From Luteibacter flocculans (GTDB taxonomy: Bacteria; Pseudomonadota; Gammaproteobacteria; Xanthomonadales; Rhodanobacteraceae), in contig NZ_CP063231.1 in NCBI RefSeq assembly GCF_023612255.1, positions 354,001 to 418,000 on the forward strand: 64,000 bases of DNA, read 5' to 3'. Below the pieces are notes generated by a model that saw nothing but the letters and a program-made list of their open reading frames with translations, searched no databases and was not told the DNA's origin. Positions 45,414 to 54,676 of the stretch are shown in pieces; position 1 is the stretch's first letter; every line of letters starts with the position of its first letter. The position numbers and the translations under genes were made by a program.

Positions 45414-46414
45414 CAGCGTGATTGCCTGCGGTTCTTGAGCTGATCCACGAGCACGGCGACGAGCAGGATGCCGCCGCGGACGAGGTACTGGTAGAAAGTA
45501 TCGATGTTCATGAGGCTCATGGCATTTTGCACGGTCCCCATGATGAGAACGCCAACGAGCACGCCGCTGATGCTCGCGCGGCCGCCCATCAACGACACGC
45601 CGCCGAGCACACAGGCCGAAATGACGTTGAGTTCGAAGCCTTCGCCGGAATTGGGCTGGCCGCTGGTGATGCGCGAAGCGAGGATGACGCCCGCCAGTGC
45701 GGCGATGAGGCCCTGGATCAGGAAAATGGCGATGCGGACGCGGTCTACGGCGACGCCGGCCAGGCGTGCGGCATCGGGGTTGCCGCCAATGGCGAGCGTG
45801 TTGCGCCCATAGGCGGTCTTGTTGAGCAGCACGCCGAAGACCACGAAGCAGGCCAAGGTGACCCATACCGGCACGGGCAGGCCGATGAATTCGGCGCTGC
45901 CGAGCGCGAAGAAGGACTCGTTGGTCACGCCGACGGCTTGCCCGTGCGACGCGATGAAGGCGAGGCCGCGAACGATTTCCATGGTCGCCAGCGTCGTGAT
46001 GAGCGCATTGATCTTCAGCTTCGCGATCACGGCGCCATTGACGAAGCCCACCAGCGCGCCGGCGGCGAGACTCACCGCGACGCCTATCGCCACACTGCCT
46101 GTCGCGTTGGAGACGATCGCGCAGAGCACGCCAGCGAAGGCCACGGTCGATCCGACCGAAAGGTCGAAGTCGCGCGAGGCGAGGCAGAACATCATGGTGC
46201 ATGCCACCATGCCGATCTGCGAGACCGACAGCGCAAGGCCTACGACGTTATCCCAGGAGAAGAAATAGCGCACCGTCGCGCTGAGCACGACGAACAGCAC
46301 CACGAAGATGCCGATCAGGCTGTAGTCGTCGACGATCTGCCAGAGCAGGGCGCGGCGACGCTCTTCGCGCGTGTCGCGTTGGGGCACGATGGCGGCGGCG
46401 TTGGGCTCGGTCAT
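45413..46414 (-). CDS. araH: Sugar ABC transporter permease, AraH-like
   Basis: A 333-residue inner-membrane permease of the ribose/arabinose/galactose family with about ten hydrophobic helices. Motifs: MFCLASRDFDLSVGSTVAFA, LVGFVNGAVIAKLKINALI, the ATPase-contact loop GNPDAARLAGVAVDRVRIAI, and CVLGGVSLMGGRASISGVL. It follows the ATPase gene after three bases and its stop overlaps the lactonase start. The close match of the associated binding protein to AraF supports the name; with galactose genes alongside, D-galactose is the likely main cargo, since E. coli AraF also binds it. Confidence 0.88.
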   Translation of the reverse strand: MTEPNAAAIVPQRDTREERRRALLWQIVDDYSLIGIFVVLFVVLSATVRYFFSWDNVVGLALSVSQIGMVACTMMFCLASRDFDLSVGSTVAFAGVLCAIVSNATGSVAIGVAVSLAAGALVGFVNGAVIAKLKINALITTLATMEIVRGLAFIASHGQAVGVTNESFFALGSAEFIGLPVPVWVTLACFVVFGVLLNKTAYGRNTLAIGGNPDAARLAGVAVDRVRIAIFLIQGLIAALAGVILASRITSGQPNSGEGFELNVISACVLGGVSLMGGRASISGVLVGVLIMGTVQNAMSLMNIDTFYQYLVRGGILLVAVLVDQLKNRRQSR

Positions 46415-46417
46415 GGG

Positions 46418-47950
46418 TCAGGCGTTCCTTATCGCGGTGGATCCCGCGCCTTCGGGCAGGGCGGCGGCGAGGACGTTTTCCTCAGTCGCCGAGGCGCGGT
46501 CGAACTGTGCGGTGATACGGCCGCGGCACATGGTGACGATGCGGTCGGATACGCCCAGCACTTCGGGTAATTCGCTGGAGATCATCACCACGGCGACGCC
46601 GCGCGCGGCGAGTTCGTAGAGCACGTTGTAGATCTCGTTCTTCGCGCCGACGTCGATGCCGCGGGTGGGCTCGTCGACGATCAGCACACGCAGGTCTTTT
46701 TCCGCCAGCCAGCGCGAGAGCACGGCTTTCTGCTGGTTGCCGCCGGAAAGAAGACGGATTTCCTGGCGACGATGCGGGGTGCGGATGCGCAGGCGATCGA
46801 TATACGTATCGGCAGTGCGTGCCTCGTTGCGGTCGTTCACGAACAGGCCGGCGACGAGATGGTTGCGCCGTGCGCTGATGTTGATGTTCTCCGACACCGA
46901 GCGCACCCCGATGATGCCTTCTTCCTTGCGGTCCTCCGGGCAGAACACCAGGCCGTGGCGGATCGCGTCGCGCACGTGCGAGGGTCGGATGGGCTTGCCG
47001 TCTACGAGCACCTCGCCTGATGTGCGGCGGTCGGCACCGTAGATCACCCGCATGATCTCGGAGCGCCCGGCACCCACCAGGCCAAAGAAGCCGACGATCT
47101 CGCCGGCCCGGACGTCGAAGCTCACCGGCAACGGTACGGCGCGCCCTGCCACGCCTTTCACCGAGAGCCGCACGTCGCCTTGCGCGCGCGGCGTGTAACC
47201 GAAGATGTCGTCGATCTCGCGGCCGACCATGCGTTGCACGAGTGTGTCGCGGGTGACGCCTTCGAGCGTGTCGAAGTCCGCCACCTTGCGCCCGTCACGG
47301 AAGATCGTGGCGGCATCGCACAGCTCGAAGATCTCGTCGAGGCGATGCGAGATGTAGATCATGGCCTTGCCCTGCGCGCGCAGATCGCGAACGAGGCGGA
47401 ACAGCACGTCCGTTTCCCGGTGCGAGAGCGAACTGGTGGGTTCGTCCAGGGCGAGGATGGTGGCATCGCGCAGGATGGCTTTAACGATCTCCACCATCTG
47501 GCGCTGCCCGATCGACAGTTGCTTGAGCCTCGCGCGGGGATCGAGGTCGACGCCCAGAGCGTCCAGGCGCTCGCGCGTCCACGCCAGGGCCCGACGGCGA
47601 TCGACGAAGCCGAAGCGCGTCGGCAGCCGGCCGAGCAGGAGATTCTCCATGACGGAGAGTTCCGGCACGTACTGGAGCTCCTGGTGGATCACGGCGACGC
47701 CGGCCGCAATGGCGTCGGCGGCGCTGCGGAAATGCTGCACCTGTCCGTCGATCGCGACCTCGCCCTCGTCGGGTATGTACTCCCCGCCGAGGATCTTCAT
47801 CATCGTGGACTTGCCGGCGCCGTTCTCGCCGAGCAGGCCGTGCACGCTACCGGCGCGCACCTGGAAGCCCACGTCACCGAGCGCGCGCACACCGGGAAAC
47901 GTCTTCCCGATGTGGCGGAACTCGAGGCGTGGGCTGCCGCTCGTCGTCAA
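46418..47950 (-). CDS. araG: Sugar ABC transporter ATP-binding protein, AraG-like
   Basis: A 510-residue duplicated ATPase. The first half has Walker [10 protein letters not shown], signature [11 protein letters not shown] and Walker [11 protein letters not shown]; the second half has the degenerate GLVGAGRSE, signature [15 protein letters not shown] and [18 protein letters not shown] start at 47950 is chosen: it overlaps the araF stop (TTGA), has AAGGAG eight bases upstream and gives the normal family length. No ATG alternative exists upstream in frame without entering araF deeply. Confidence 0.9.
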   Translation of the reverse strand: MTTSGSPRLEFRHIGKTFPGVRALGDVGFQVRAGSVHGLLGENGAGKSTMMKILGGEYIPDEGEVAIDGQVQHFRSAADAIAAGVAVIHQELQYVPELSVMENLLLGRLPTRFGFVDRRRALAWTRERLDALGVDLDPRARLKQLSIGQRQMVEIVKAILRDATILALDEPTSSLSHRETDVLFRLVRDLRAQGKAMIYISHRLDEIFELCDAATIFRDGRKVADFDTLEGVTRDTLVQRMVGREIDDIFGYTPRAQGDVRLSVKGVAGRAVPLPVSFDVRAGEIVGFFGLVGAGRSEIMRVIYGADRRTSGEVLVDGKPIRPSHVRDAIRHGLVFCPEDRKEEGIIGVRSVSENINISARRNHLVAGLFVNDRNEARTADTYIDRLRIRTPHRRQEIRLLSGGNQQKAVLSRWLAEKDLRVLIVDEPTRGIDVGAKNEIYNVLYELAARGVAVVMISSELPEVLGVSDRIVTMCRGRITAQFDRASATEENVLAAALPEGAGSTAIRNA

Positions 47951-48936
47951 AGCCCCATCTCCTTGCGCACCTCGGCAGCGTTGTCGCGAGTGATGAGCTT
48001 GCCCGTGGTCAGGGTGAGCTGCGGCGGTGCTTTGCCGTTCTTGATCCACTCGTACATGTTCACCGAGGTTTCATAGCCGTGGCGCTTCGGGCTGATCAAC
48101 ACGCTGCCGAAGAAGCCGGTCGGTTGGGCCTTCTCGAACTCGTTGAGGGCAGACTGACTGCCACCGATGCCGACGCCGATCATGTCGTCGGCGCGGAAGT
48201 TGCGACCTTCTGCTGCGCGCACCGCGCCGAGCACGGCTTCGTCGTTCAGGCCGAAGGCAACCCAGTGCTTGTACTTCGGATTCTGCGTGATCGCGATGTT
48301 GGCGGCGTTGAAGGCGTTTTCCGTATCCGTCTTGGCCTGCGGCGCGTTGACCACGTTGTCCTTTGGGAAGCCCGCGGCGGTCAGCGCGGCAATGGCGCCG
48401 TCCGTGCGTTCCTTCGCGGTGGGCAACTGGTCGTAGGAAATGCGCAGGGCGCCGGTTTCTTCCGGCTTCCATCCGCGCTTCTTCATCTCGTCGGCGATGG
48501 CCTGGCCGACCTGCTCGCCGATCTTCGTGGCGGAGATGCCCATGTGCGGTACGGACTCGATGGGATTGCCGGAGCCATCGACGAGGCGGTCGTCCACGGT
48601 CATTAGTTTCAGGCCATCGGCCTTGGCCTTGGCGACGATCGAAGGACCCAGCTTCACGTCGGGCGTGCAGATGATGAAGCCCTGGGCATGCTGAGCCTTC
48701 AGGTTGTCGATAGTGGTCAGCACCTGACCGCCGTCGGGCGCACCGATCTTCACCAGGGTGAAGCCTTTCTCCTTGGCCGCCTGCTCGGCGTACTTCCATT
48801 CGTCCTGGAACCAGGGTTCCTCGGGCTGCTTCACGACGAAGCCGATCTTCACGTCCTCGTTGGAACCGGAGGAGCAGGCGGAAAGAGCCAGCGCCAGGGC
48901 AAGCGCCTTGAGGCCAAGGGCGATCTTCATCTTCAT
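47947..48936 (-). CDS. araF: Sugar-binding protein, AraF-like, with lipoprotein signal
   Basis: A 329-residue periplasmic binding protein. Like E. coli AraF it reads [72 protein letters not shown] and [16 protein letters not shown]. It differs in having a lipoprotein-type signal: [19 protein letters not shown], with the acylated Cys at about 21, so it is probably membrane-anchored. GAGGAG precedes the ATG at 48936. Ligand: L-arabinose and/or D-galactose by homology; galactose by context. Confidence 0.9.
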   Translation of the reverse strand: MKMKIALGLKALALALALSACSSGSNEDVKIGFVVKQPEEPWFQDEWKYAEQAAKEKGFTLVKIGAPDGGQVLTTIDNLKAQHAQGFIICTPDVKLGPSIVAKAKADGLKLMTVDDRLVDGSGNPIESVPHMGISATKIGEQVGQAIADEMKKRGWKPEETGALRISYDQLPTAKERTDGAIAALTAAGFPKDNVVNAPQAKTDTENAFNAANIAITQNPKYKHWVAFGLNDEAVLGAVRAAEGRNFRADDMIGVGIGGSQSALNEFEKAQPTGFFGSVLISPKRHGYETSVNMYEWIKNGKAPPQLTLTTGKLITRDNAAEVRKEMGL

Positions 48937-48966
48937 GCGGTGCTCCTCGTGAGACTCATGCAGGGG

Positions 48967-49965
48967 TTAATCGACCAGCCCGCGGCGGCGGGCGACGGCG
49001 ATGGCGCCGTACCCCGCGAGATCGCGTTGCTCGTCGTCGCCCAGCACCGTGACGGTGCCGGAGAAGAAGTCGTCGCCTTCCACCAGCCTGCCGATGGCCT
49101 CGCGCAGGATGGGCTTGCCGCTGACGACGAAGCGCGTGCCGGGATTCATCCGGATCGCGCTGGAATTCTTGAGGGTGAGCAGGTCGGAACCGAGCACGGC
49201 GCCAAGCAGGAAGTTGGCGCGTGCGTTCGCGTCGTAGACGGCGAACTGATCGAGGATGCGCACGCTGAAACAGGCGCGACCCAGGCCGATCTTCTTCGCC
49301 GATGCGGCACCCGCTAGCAGCATTTCCGCATCGATGCGCGAGGCGAAGCCGTCCTTCAGCGAGCCGGCGAGAATGGTGTCGTGCGAGATCACATGCAGCA
49401 GTTCGCCTGCGAGCGTGGTGACGCAACCGTCGATGCGGCGCTGCGCATCGATGCTGACGAACTTCGAGTGCGAACCGGGAAGCACGATGACGGTAGGTTC
49501 GTCGAGGCCCAGGCGTTCGACGAGGGCGAACGATTCCACTTCCTCGCCGCGCATCATGTCCATGGCCTCGCAGTTGTGCAGGCCGATGTGCTCGACGTTG
49601 TTGCGCACGCCCGGCACGAACCAGATCGGTGCGTGCCAGACGTTGGCGATCAGACTCTCCCGCATCGCGCCAGCGAGATCGTCGATGCCGGCGGCGGCTA
49701 CGACGTGGGGAATCTCGCACAGCCCCATGTTCGACGTGATCATGCCCGAGGCCAGCGCGCGGTCGATCTGGGTCGGTTCCAGGCGTGCCACGGCCAAAGC
49801 CTCCGCGATCGTCTCGCGTACGCCCTCTTCGAGCTTTGCCTTGCTTCCCGTGATCGCCGTATCGCGCACGCCGACCTGACGGGCGGCCCGGCCGATCACG
49901 TGGCCGTCCTGCCAGACGGTGACACGCGTGTTGGTGGTGCCGGTGTCGACGGTGAGGATGTTCAT
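48967..49965 (-). CDS. dgoK: 2-dehydro-3-deoxygalactonokinase
   Basis: A 332-residue kinase phosphorylating 2-dehydro-3-deoxygalactonate at C6 with ATP. It opens with the ASKHA-type phosphate loop ILTVDTGTTNTRVTVWQDG, then IASGMITSNMGLCEIPHV (here ALASGMITSNMGL), FVPGVRN, DMMRGEEVES and VLPGSHSKFVSI, a pattern specific to DgoK. It is the first gene of the operon reading leftwards and lies 30 bases before araF. The start at 49965 fits the family. It is divergent from a LysR gene that is the likely regulator. Confidence 0.94.
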   Translation of the reverse strand: MNILTVDTGTTNTRVTVWQDGHVIGRAARQVGVRDTAITGSKAKLEEGVRETIAEALAVARLEPTQIDRALASGMITSNMGLCEIPHVVAAAGIDDLAGAMRESLIANVWHAPIWFVPGVRNNVEHIGLHNCEAMDMMRGEEVESFALVERLGLDEPTVIVLPGSHSKFVSIDAQRRIDGCVTTLAGELLHVISHDTILAGSLKDGFASRIDAEMLLAGAASAKKIGLGRACFSVRILDQFAVYDANARANFLLGAVLGSDLLTLKNSSAIRMNPGTRFVVSGKPILREAIGRLVEGDDFFSGTVTVLGDDEQRDLAGYGAIAVARRRGLVD

Positions 49966-49995
49966 CGCAGGTCCGTTCGTAAAACGCCCTGGATT

Positions 49996-50020
49996 CTTGG
50001 CGTCGCCTGCCAAGGCAGGC
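49996..50020. promoter_or_regulatory. Overlapping inverted repeats in the dgoK-lysR divergent promoter
   Basis: CTTGGC (49996-50001) and GCCAAG (50009-50014) form one inverted repeat; GCCTGCC (50005-50011) and GGCAGGC (50014-50020) form a second that overlaps it. They lie in the middle of the 105-base region between the divergent dgoK and lysR genes, the normal place for LysR-type operators. The repeats are seen; binding is inference. Confidence 0.5.
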
Positions 50021-50070
50021 AAACTAGAAATTCTTCGGGCCTTCCTCAAATTTTTCTTGATGACCTTGCA

Positions 50071-50943
50071 ATGAAGCGCTCGTTACCCCTCAACGCCGTG
50101 CGCGTGTTCGAGCTTGCAGCGCAGCATTCAAGCTTTACCAAGGCAGCCGAAGAGTTGTCGCTCACCCCCGCCGCAGTGAGCGCGCAAGTCAAATTATTGG
50201 AAGGCTATCTCGGTACGCCGCTGTTTGTGCGTAGCAACAATCGCTTGAAGCTCACGGCGGCCGGGGAGAATTACTTTCCGCGCATTCGCGACGCTTTTCG
50301 TGCATTGCAGCAGGCTACCGACCAGGTCATGGGGCAGCGCAGCGCGTCGCTTCGCGTATCCGTGCCGCCGACCTTCGGCACAAAGTGGCTCGTGCCGCGC
50401 CTTTTTCGATTCTTCGCAAAGCACCCCGACATTGCGGTGGAAGTGGTCACGGACGGCGGCGAGGGCTTGTGGGATCTCGCGGTGGACGACCGTCCGATCG
50501 ACGGTGCGGAGCAGGCGATCCTCGCCGTGAGTCGCTATACCCCGGTGTGCTCGCCAGGCGTGGCGGCGCAACTGCAAGGCCCAGAGGATCTCGCCGCGCA
50601 GATGCTGCTGCACGAACGGCCGGGCCGTCGCGCTGCGCCTGCTGTCGGCTGGGATCAGTGGCTCGAAAGCGCCGGGGTAAGTCCGGGTTCCGTCTCGCGC
50701 GACATGGGTTTCGGCGACGGCACGATGATGTTGCAGGCGGCCATCGAAGGGCAGGGCGTGGCCTTGGCCCAGGAACTGCTGGTGGCGTATGACCTGGCGG
50801 CCGGGCGGCTCGCCGAACCGTTCCGCCTGGACGTGCCGCTGCAGCACACCTATTACCTCGCCGTATCGCGCGAGGCCGGTACGCGTGACGAGACGGGGTT
50901 GTTCAAGCAGTGGCTTTTCGGCGAACTGGGTACGGTGCCGTAA
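50071..50943 (+). CDS. LysR-family regulator of the galactonate operon (GcvA-like)
   Basis: A 290-residue regulator. The N-terminal helix-turn-helix is VFELAAQHSSFTKAAEELSL, then TPAAVSAQVKLLEGYLGTPL; the effector domain starts LRVSVPPTFGTKWLVPRLFR. The ATG at 50071 gives the standard N-terminus. It is divergent from dgoK with inverted repeats between, so it most likely controls the transporter/galactose pathway operon in response to a pathway sugar acid or sugar, and probably itself. Confidence 0.88.
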   Translation: MKRSLPLNAVRVFELAAQHSSFTKAAEELSLTPAAVSAQVKLLEGYLGTPLFVRSNNRLKLTAAGENYFPRIRDAFRALQQATDQVMGQRSASLRVSVPPTFGTKWLVPRLFRFFAKHPDIAVEVVTDGGEGLWDLAVDDRPIDGAEQAILAVSRYTPVCSPGVAAQLQGPEDLAAQMLLHERPGRRAAPAVGWDQWLESAGVSPGSVSRDMGFGDGTMMLQAAIEGQGVALAQELLVAYDLAAGRLAEPFRLDVPLQHTYYLAVSREAGTRDETGLFKQWLFGELGTVP

Positions 50944-51164
50944 GTCGCACGGATGCCTTGACACCCGCGCGATGCGTTCAATCCATCTTGCCGATCGATA
51001 TGCGGATGCGGCGGACAACCAAGCATCGGGCCAAAACAAAAGGATAAACCCGGTTGGCGGCACTCTGGAGCTTCCGTCGCCCGTGCTCTAACGTCGCTAC
51101 TGTCGAACGTTAGCGCTGGTTTTCGACGGTGTCATGGAGATTTTCTTTCAAGGAGAGGAGTGTG

Positions 51165-51659
51165 ATGAAACGACAGCTCAATCCCTGCCCGGAGAGGATG
51201 GTCTACAGCTACCCGTGGGGTCTTTCTTTCACGGCGTATTCGACCAATCCGTTTTCGTTTGCCCGGACCAGCGCGGTTCGGATGTGGATAGAGTTCGAAT
51301 ACAGGTATCCCGAGGCGACCACGCTCTCGCCGCCGCAAGTCTGGCTGAACACCTCCGCGCCCGAAAATGACGACGGGTATGAGAGTGTGTCGGCGGTCCA
51401 CGACCTGGTTTACTCGCGGACCGAAGTGGCGCAGGGGATGCGCTTCGTCCTCTCGGGCCGCGTTTATTTGGATGGGGCACTCCCGGCACATGACGCGATC
51501 ACCATCAGGCCACAGGCATCGGGCGGTTGGTTTTCAGACGTGCAGTTGTACGCGCCGTTGTATAGGTATTCTCTCGAATGCGTCGGCGGTGTGGATGCCC
51601 GGCGCACAGAGGAGGCCTCATGCGATTTGATTCGCCTTGCTCCCGGCAAAACGGCTTAA
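51165..51659 (+). CDS. Protein of unknown function, accessory
   Basis: A 164-residue protein beginning MKRQLNPCPERMVYSYPWGL. AGGAGAGGAG precedes the ATG at 51165 closely, so translation is likely. No signal peptide or membrane segment is seen. The sequence is rich in aromatic residues and looks beta-rich (AVRMWIEFEYRYPEATTLSP, RFVLSGRVYLDG, WFSDVQLYAPLYRYSLECVG). Composition is less GC-biased than its neighbours, suggesting recent acquisition. It is isolated between the LysR gene and dedA, with 221 bases upstream holding nothing recognisable. No family known to me. Confidence 0.6.
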   Translation: MKRQLNPCPERMVYSYPWGLSFTAYSTNPFSFARTSAVRMWIEFEYRYPEATTLSPPQVWLNTSAPENDDGYESVSAVHDLVYSRTEVAQGMRFVLSGRVYLDGALPAHDAITIRPQASGGWFSDVQLYAPLYRYSLECVGGVDARRTEEASCDLIRLAPGKTA

Positions 51660-51706
51660 CCCCTCACTGACCGGCGAGTGGGTGCCGCCTGCCGGCGCCT
51701 CCTCGC

Positions 51707-52321
51707 TCAACAGTCGCGCTCGGCCTTCTTCCGCCGCCACCAGATGAATCCTACGATCGCGATGGCAGCAACGATGGCGAGCCACAGCCCCGTCTGCCCG
51801 CGGTGGATCCACATGGCCAGCCACTCGTGATTGTGCGCGCCGAAGTAACCGAGATAGACCCAGATCGGTACGCTGATCGCCGCGGCGAGGCCGTCCAACA
51901 GCAGGAAACGGAAGAAGCCCACGCGGTGGGTGGCGCCGGCGGTGATGAACACGGCAGTGCGCATGCCCGGAAGGAAGCGGGCCACGAACATCATGCGGTT
52001 GCCGTAGCGCTCGAACTTCTCCTGGACCTTGGCGTAGCGCTCGGGGGTCAACAGACGCGCGACGAGCCGCCAACTCATGATCCGTCCGCCGAAGTGGCGC
52101 CCCAGCAGGAACATCGTGGAATCGCCGACCAGCACGCCCGCCATGCCGACGCCAACCATCGTGTGGACGTCGCCATAGCCCAGGCCCGTGATGATGCCGC
52201 CGGCGACCAGCGTGATGTCTTCGGGAAGCGGGATGCCCGCCCCGCAAAGCATCAGTGCGAAGAAGACGGCGAGGTAGCCGTTCCTTCCAAAGAAATCGAC
52301 GAGGTCGTTGAGCAGGTCCAT
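51707..52321 (-). CDS. DedA-family membrane protein
   Basis: A 204-residue inner-membrane protein of the DedA/VTT superfamily, linked to lipid scrambling and membrane energetics. Conserved features: GAGIPLPEDITLVAGG near the N-terminus, VGDSTMFLLGRHFGG, and the family signature FVARFLPGMRTAVFITAGAT with its functional Arg residues, followed by a terminal helix and a short basic tail (WWRRKKAERDC). It lies downstream of dnaG on the same strand across about 90 bases, where rpoD would be expected in many gammaproteobacteria. Confidence 0.92.
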   Translation of the reverse strand: MDLLNDLVDFFGRNGYLAVFFALMLCGAGIPLPEDITLVAGGIITGLGYGDVHTMVGVGMAGVLVGDSTMFLLGRHFGGRIMSWRLVARLLTPERYAKVQEKFERYGNRMMFVARFLPGMRTAVFITAGATHRVGFFRFLLLDGLAAAISVPIWVYLGYFGAHNHEWLAMWIHRGQTGLWLAIVAAIAIVGFIWWRRKKAERDC

Positions 52322-52412
52322 CAGCAGCGCACGAATCCGGCTTCGGCCGGTCCCTTGGAGAAACGGAAAGGGGATGATCCCATGGATCGCGTTAGGTTCG
52401 CGGTGCGCCGCA

Positions 52413-54155
52413 TCATTCGCCGTCCACTTGGGCGGGCGCGGCGCGGGCCGCCAGCAGGACGCGCAGCTCGGCTTTCTCGGTGTCGTCGAGCACGCCTTCA
52501 CGTGATTTGGCGATGAGGTATTCGCGACGCTGGGTGGTGACCTGGCGCTGCATCTGCGCCAGGGCGTCCAGGAACTCGGTGCGCTGCATGTCCACCTCGC
52601 CGATGATTTCGGCTTGCATCAGCTTCTGCAGCGACGCGTATTCGGGGCGGTCGAGAAAGTGCTCGACGAGCACGGCGGGGTTGATGCCCGGTCGCGCACG
52701 CGCCACGTCGATCAACTCCGCAAGCAGTTCCACCCCAGGACGCTCGAGGCGCAGGAAGGCGTAGGGTGGCTCGACCTCTTCTGCCAGCGACGGCTGCGCA
52801 AGCAACAAGGTGATTGCGCTGCGTACGAGGCTGCGCTGCACGTTCGCTGGACGAGTCGGGCCTTGCCGGGTCGGTGCGGGTTCGGTGTCGAGTACCGCGC
52901 GAGCGCCGGTGCGGCGTTGCAGCTCCTGCGCCATAAGGTCGCGGAACGCGCCATCCGGCAGCTTCGCGATGAGCGGACGGGCCCGTTCGGCGAGTCGTGC
53001 CTTGCCGTCGATGCGGCTGGTATCCACGTCCCGGCCGAGTTCCTCGAAGAAATACTCGGACATCGGCATGGACGCCTTCATGCGCTGCTCGAAGCCTTCC
53101 TTGCCTTCCTTGCGGACGAGCGTATCCGGGTCCTCGCCATCGGGCAGGAACAGGAAGTGAGCCTGACGGCCATCGCGCATGCGCGGGAGGATCGATTCCA
53201 GGGCGCGCCAGGCCGCCTGGCGGCCGGCGCGGTCGCCGTCGAAGCAGAAATAGACGTCCGGCGCGGCGCGGAACAAGACCTCCGCGTGTTCCGGCGTGGT
53301 CGCGGTACCGAGCGTGGCGACGGCGATGGGCAGGCCCGCCTGATGCAGGGCGATCACGTCCATGTAGCCCTCCACCACCATGATCCGGGTGAGGTGCTGG
53401 TGGGCCTGCTTCACCTGCCACAACGCGAACAGTTCGCGGCCCTTGTGGAACAGGGGCGTCTCCGGAGAGTTGAGGTATTTCGGGCTCTGCTCGGACGACA
53501 GCACGCGGCCGCCGAACGCGATGACGCGGCCGCGGCGGTCGAGGATGGGGAACATCACCCGCTCGCGAAAGCGGTCGTAGCGGTTGCCGCGTTCGTTGCT
53601 CGCGACCATGCCCGCCTCGTTGAGCAACTGGCGTCGCCGGTCCGTGGTGCCCAGGGCCTTCAACACGCCATCGAAGCCTGCCGGTGCCCAGCCGATGCGG
53701 AAGCGCTTGACGATCTCGTCGTCGAGGCCGCGGCGGTCCACATAGGCACGGGCCTCGGGGCTGTTGCCCAGTTCGCGCTGGTAGAAGCTGGCTGCCTCGT
53801 CGAGCAGCGTATAGAGGTCGCTGCGGTCTTCGCGCGGCTTATCGTCGCGGGCACCTTCGTAAGGCACCTTGAGACCCGCGGACTGGGCCAATTCCTCGAT
53901 GGCATCGGGGAACTCCAGGCGGTCGTAATCCATGATGAACTTGATCGCGCTGCCATGCGCGCCGCAACCGAAGCAGTGGAAGAACTGCTTCTGCGGGCTG
54001 ACATAGAAGGACGGGGACCGCTCGTTATGAAACGGGCAACACGCAGTCCATTCCCGCCCCGCCTTCTTCAGCGGCACGCGCCGCTCGATCACGTCGACGA
54101 TGTCGACGCGAGTCAGCAGTTCATCGATGAAGCTGTCGGGAATACGGCCACGCAT
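52413..54155 (-). CDS. dnaG: DNA primase
   Basis: A 580-residue primase that makes RNA primers for replication. The N-terminal CHC2 zinc ribbon has Cys40, His43, Cys61 and Cys64, the same numbering as E. coli DnaG (TACCPFHNERSPSFYVSP, FHCFGCGAHG). The TOPRIM core has VVEGYMDVIALHQAG, LGTATTPEHAEVLFR, YFCFDGDRAGRQAAWRALE and FLPDGEDPDTLVRKEGKEGF. The C-terminal 150 residues correspond to the DnaB-binding domain. It is in the rpsU-yqeY-dnaG strand group, but a REP-containing gap and a small gene separate it from yqeY. Confidence 0.97.
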   Translation of the reverse strand: MRGRIPDSFIDELLTRVDIVDVIERRVPLKKAGREWTACCPFHNERSPSFYVSPQKQFFHCFGCGAHGSAIKFIMDYDRLEFPDAIEELAQSAGLKVPYEGARDDKPREDRSDLYTLLDEAASFYQRELGNSPEARAYVDRRGLDDEIVKRFRIGWAPAGFDGVLKALGTTDRRRQLLNEAGMVASNERGNRYDRFRERVMFPILDRRGRVIAFGGRVLSSEQSPKYLNSPETPLFHKGRELFALWQVKQAHQHLTRIMVVEGYMDVIALHQAGLPIAVATLGTATTPEHAEVLFRAAPDVYFCFDGDRAGRQAAWRALESILPRMRDGRQAHFLFLPDGEDPDTLVRKEGKEGFEQRMKASMPMSEYFFEELGRDVDTSRIDGKARLAERARPLIAKLPDGAFRDLMAQELQRRTGARAVLDTEPAPTRQGPTRPANVQRSLVRSAITLLLAQPSLAEEVEPPYAFLRLERPGVELLAELIDVARARPGINPAVLVEHFLDRPEYASLQKLMQAEIIGEVDMQRTEFLDALAQMQRQVTTQRREYLIAKSREGVLDDTEKAELRVLLAARAAPAQVDGE

Positions 54156-54206
54156 CAGTCCCCTAGGATGCCATGCATCCGCGTCCGTATGGCGACTGGC
54201 GTGGGT

Positions 54207-54380
54207 TTAGAACGCCAGTTTGAAGACGCCGATGACGGCGAGGATCGCGATCACGAACAGGATCAGGAAGATCGCGAAGCACACCTTGGCGATGGTGGCG
54301 GCCACGCCGGAGACGCGGCTGAAGCCGAGCGCGCCGGTAACCAGGGCGATCAGACCGAAAATGATGGCGTACTTGAGCAT
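54207..54380 (-). CDS. Small DUF1328/YtjA-type membrane protein
   Basis: A 57-residue protein, almost wholly hydrophobic, with two membrane helices: [19 protein letters not shown], a short loop SRVSGVAA, then [20 protein letters not shown]. This matches the YtjA/DUF1328 family of tiny inner-membrane proteins, often stress-induced and of unknown function. It is too short for most gene finders. It lies between REP elements and dnaG on the same strand. Confidence 0.88.
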   Translation of the reverse strand: MLKYAIIFGLIALVTGALGFSRVSGVAATIAKVCFAIFLILFVIAILAVIGVFKLAF

Positions 54381-54495
54381 GGAATTGATCCGTCAGATGC
54401 CGGAGGTACCCACCCCCGGTCGCGAGCGGAGGATGCGGTGGTGTGCGTGGGGACCTTGTGAAGCCGCACTAGCGGTGAAACCCCAACGAAGCGAG

Positions 54496-54650
54496 GGTAG
54501 GAGCCACCCTGGTGGCGAAAAGCCAACGGAGGGGTGTAGCGGTGAGGCAGGTTCCCATCGCCAGCAGGCTGGCTCCCACCGGCGGATCCCCATCCCCACA
54601 TCGCCAGCAGGCTGGCTCCCACCGGCGGGTCCCCATCGCCACCAGCAGGT
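54496..54650. repeat. Repetitive extragenic palindromes (GTAG/GTGG-headed REP cluster)
   Basis: GTAGGAGCCACCCTGGTGGC (54497-54516) is a REP-type hairpin with GCCACC/GGTGGC arms and a GTAG head. Two copies of an opposite-strand unit containing GCCAGCAGGCTGGC begin at 54557 and 54600 (period 43), with a third partial copy near 54635. Such elements are multiplied by RAYT transposases in Pseudomonas and Stenotrophomonas relatives. No transposase gene is in this window. The rest of 54381-54676 holds no gene. Confidence 0.8.
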
Positions 54651-54676
54651 TCATACCCGCGGTGGCGGTAGGTGGA

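Noticed and set aside
54557-54650. CRISPR-like short tandem repeats
   Set aside because: Only two full copies, the spacers are not distinct, the unit is a REP palindrome, and no cas genes are present.
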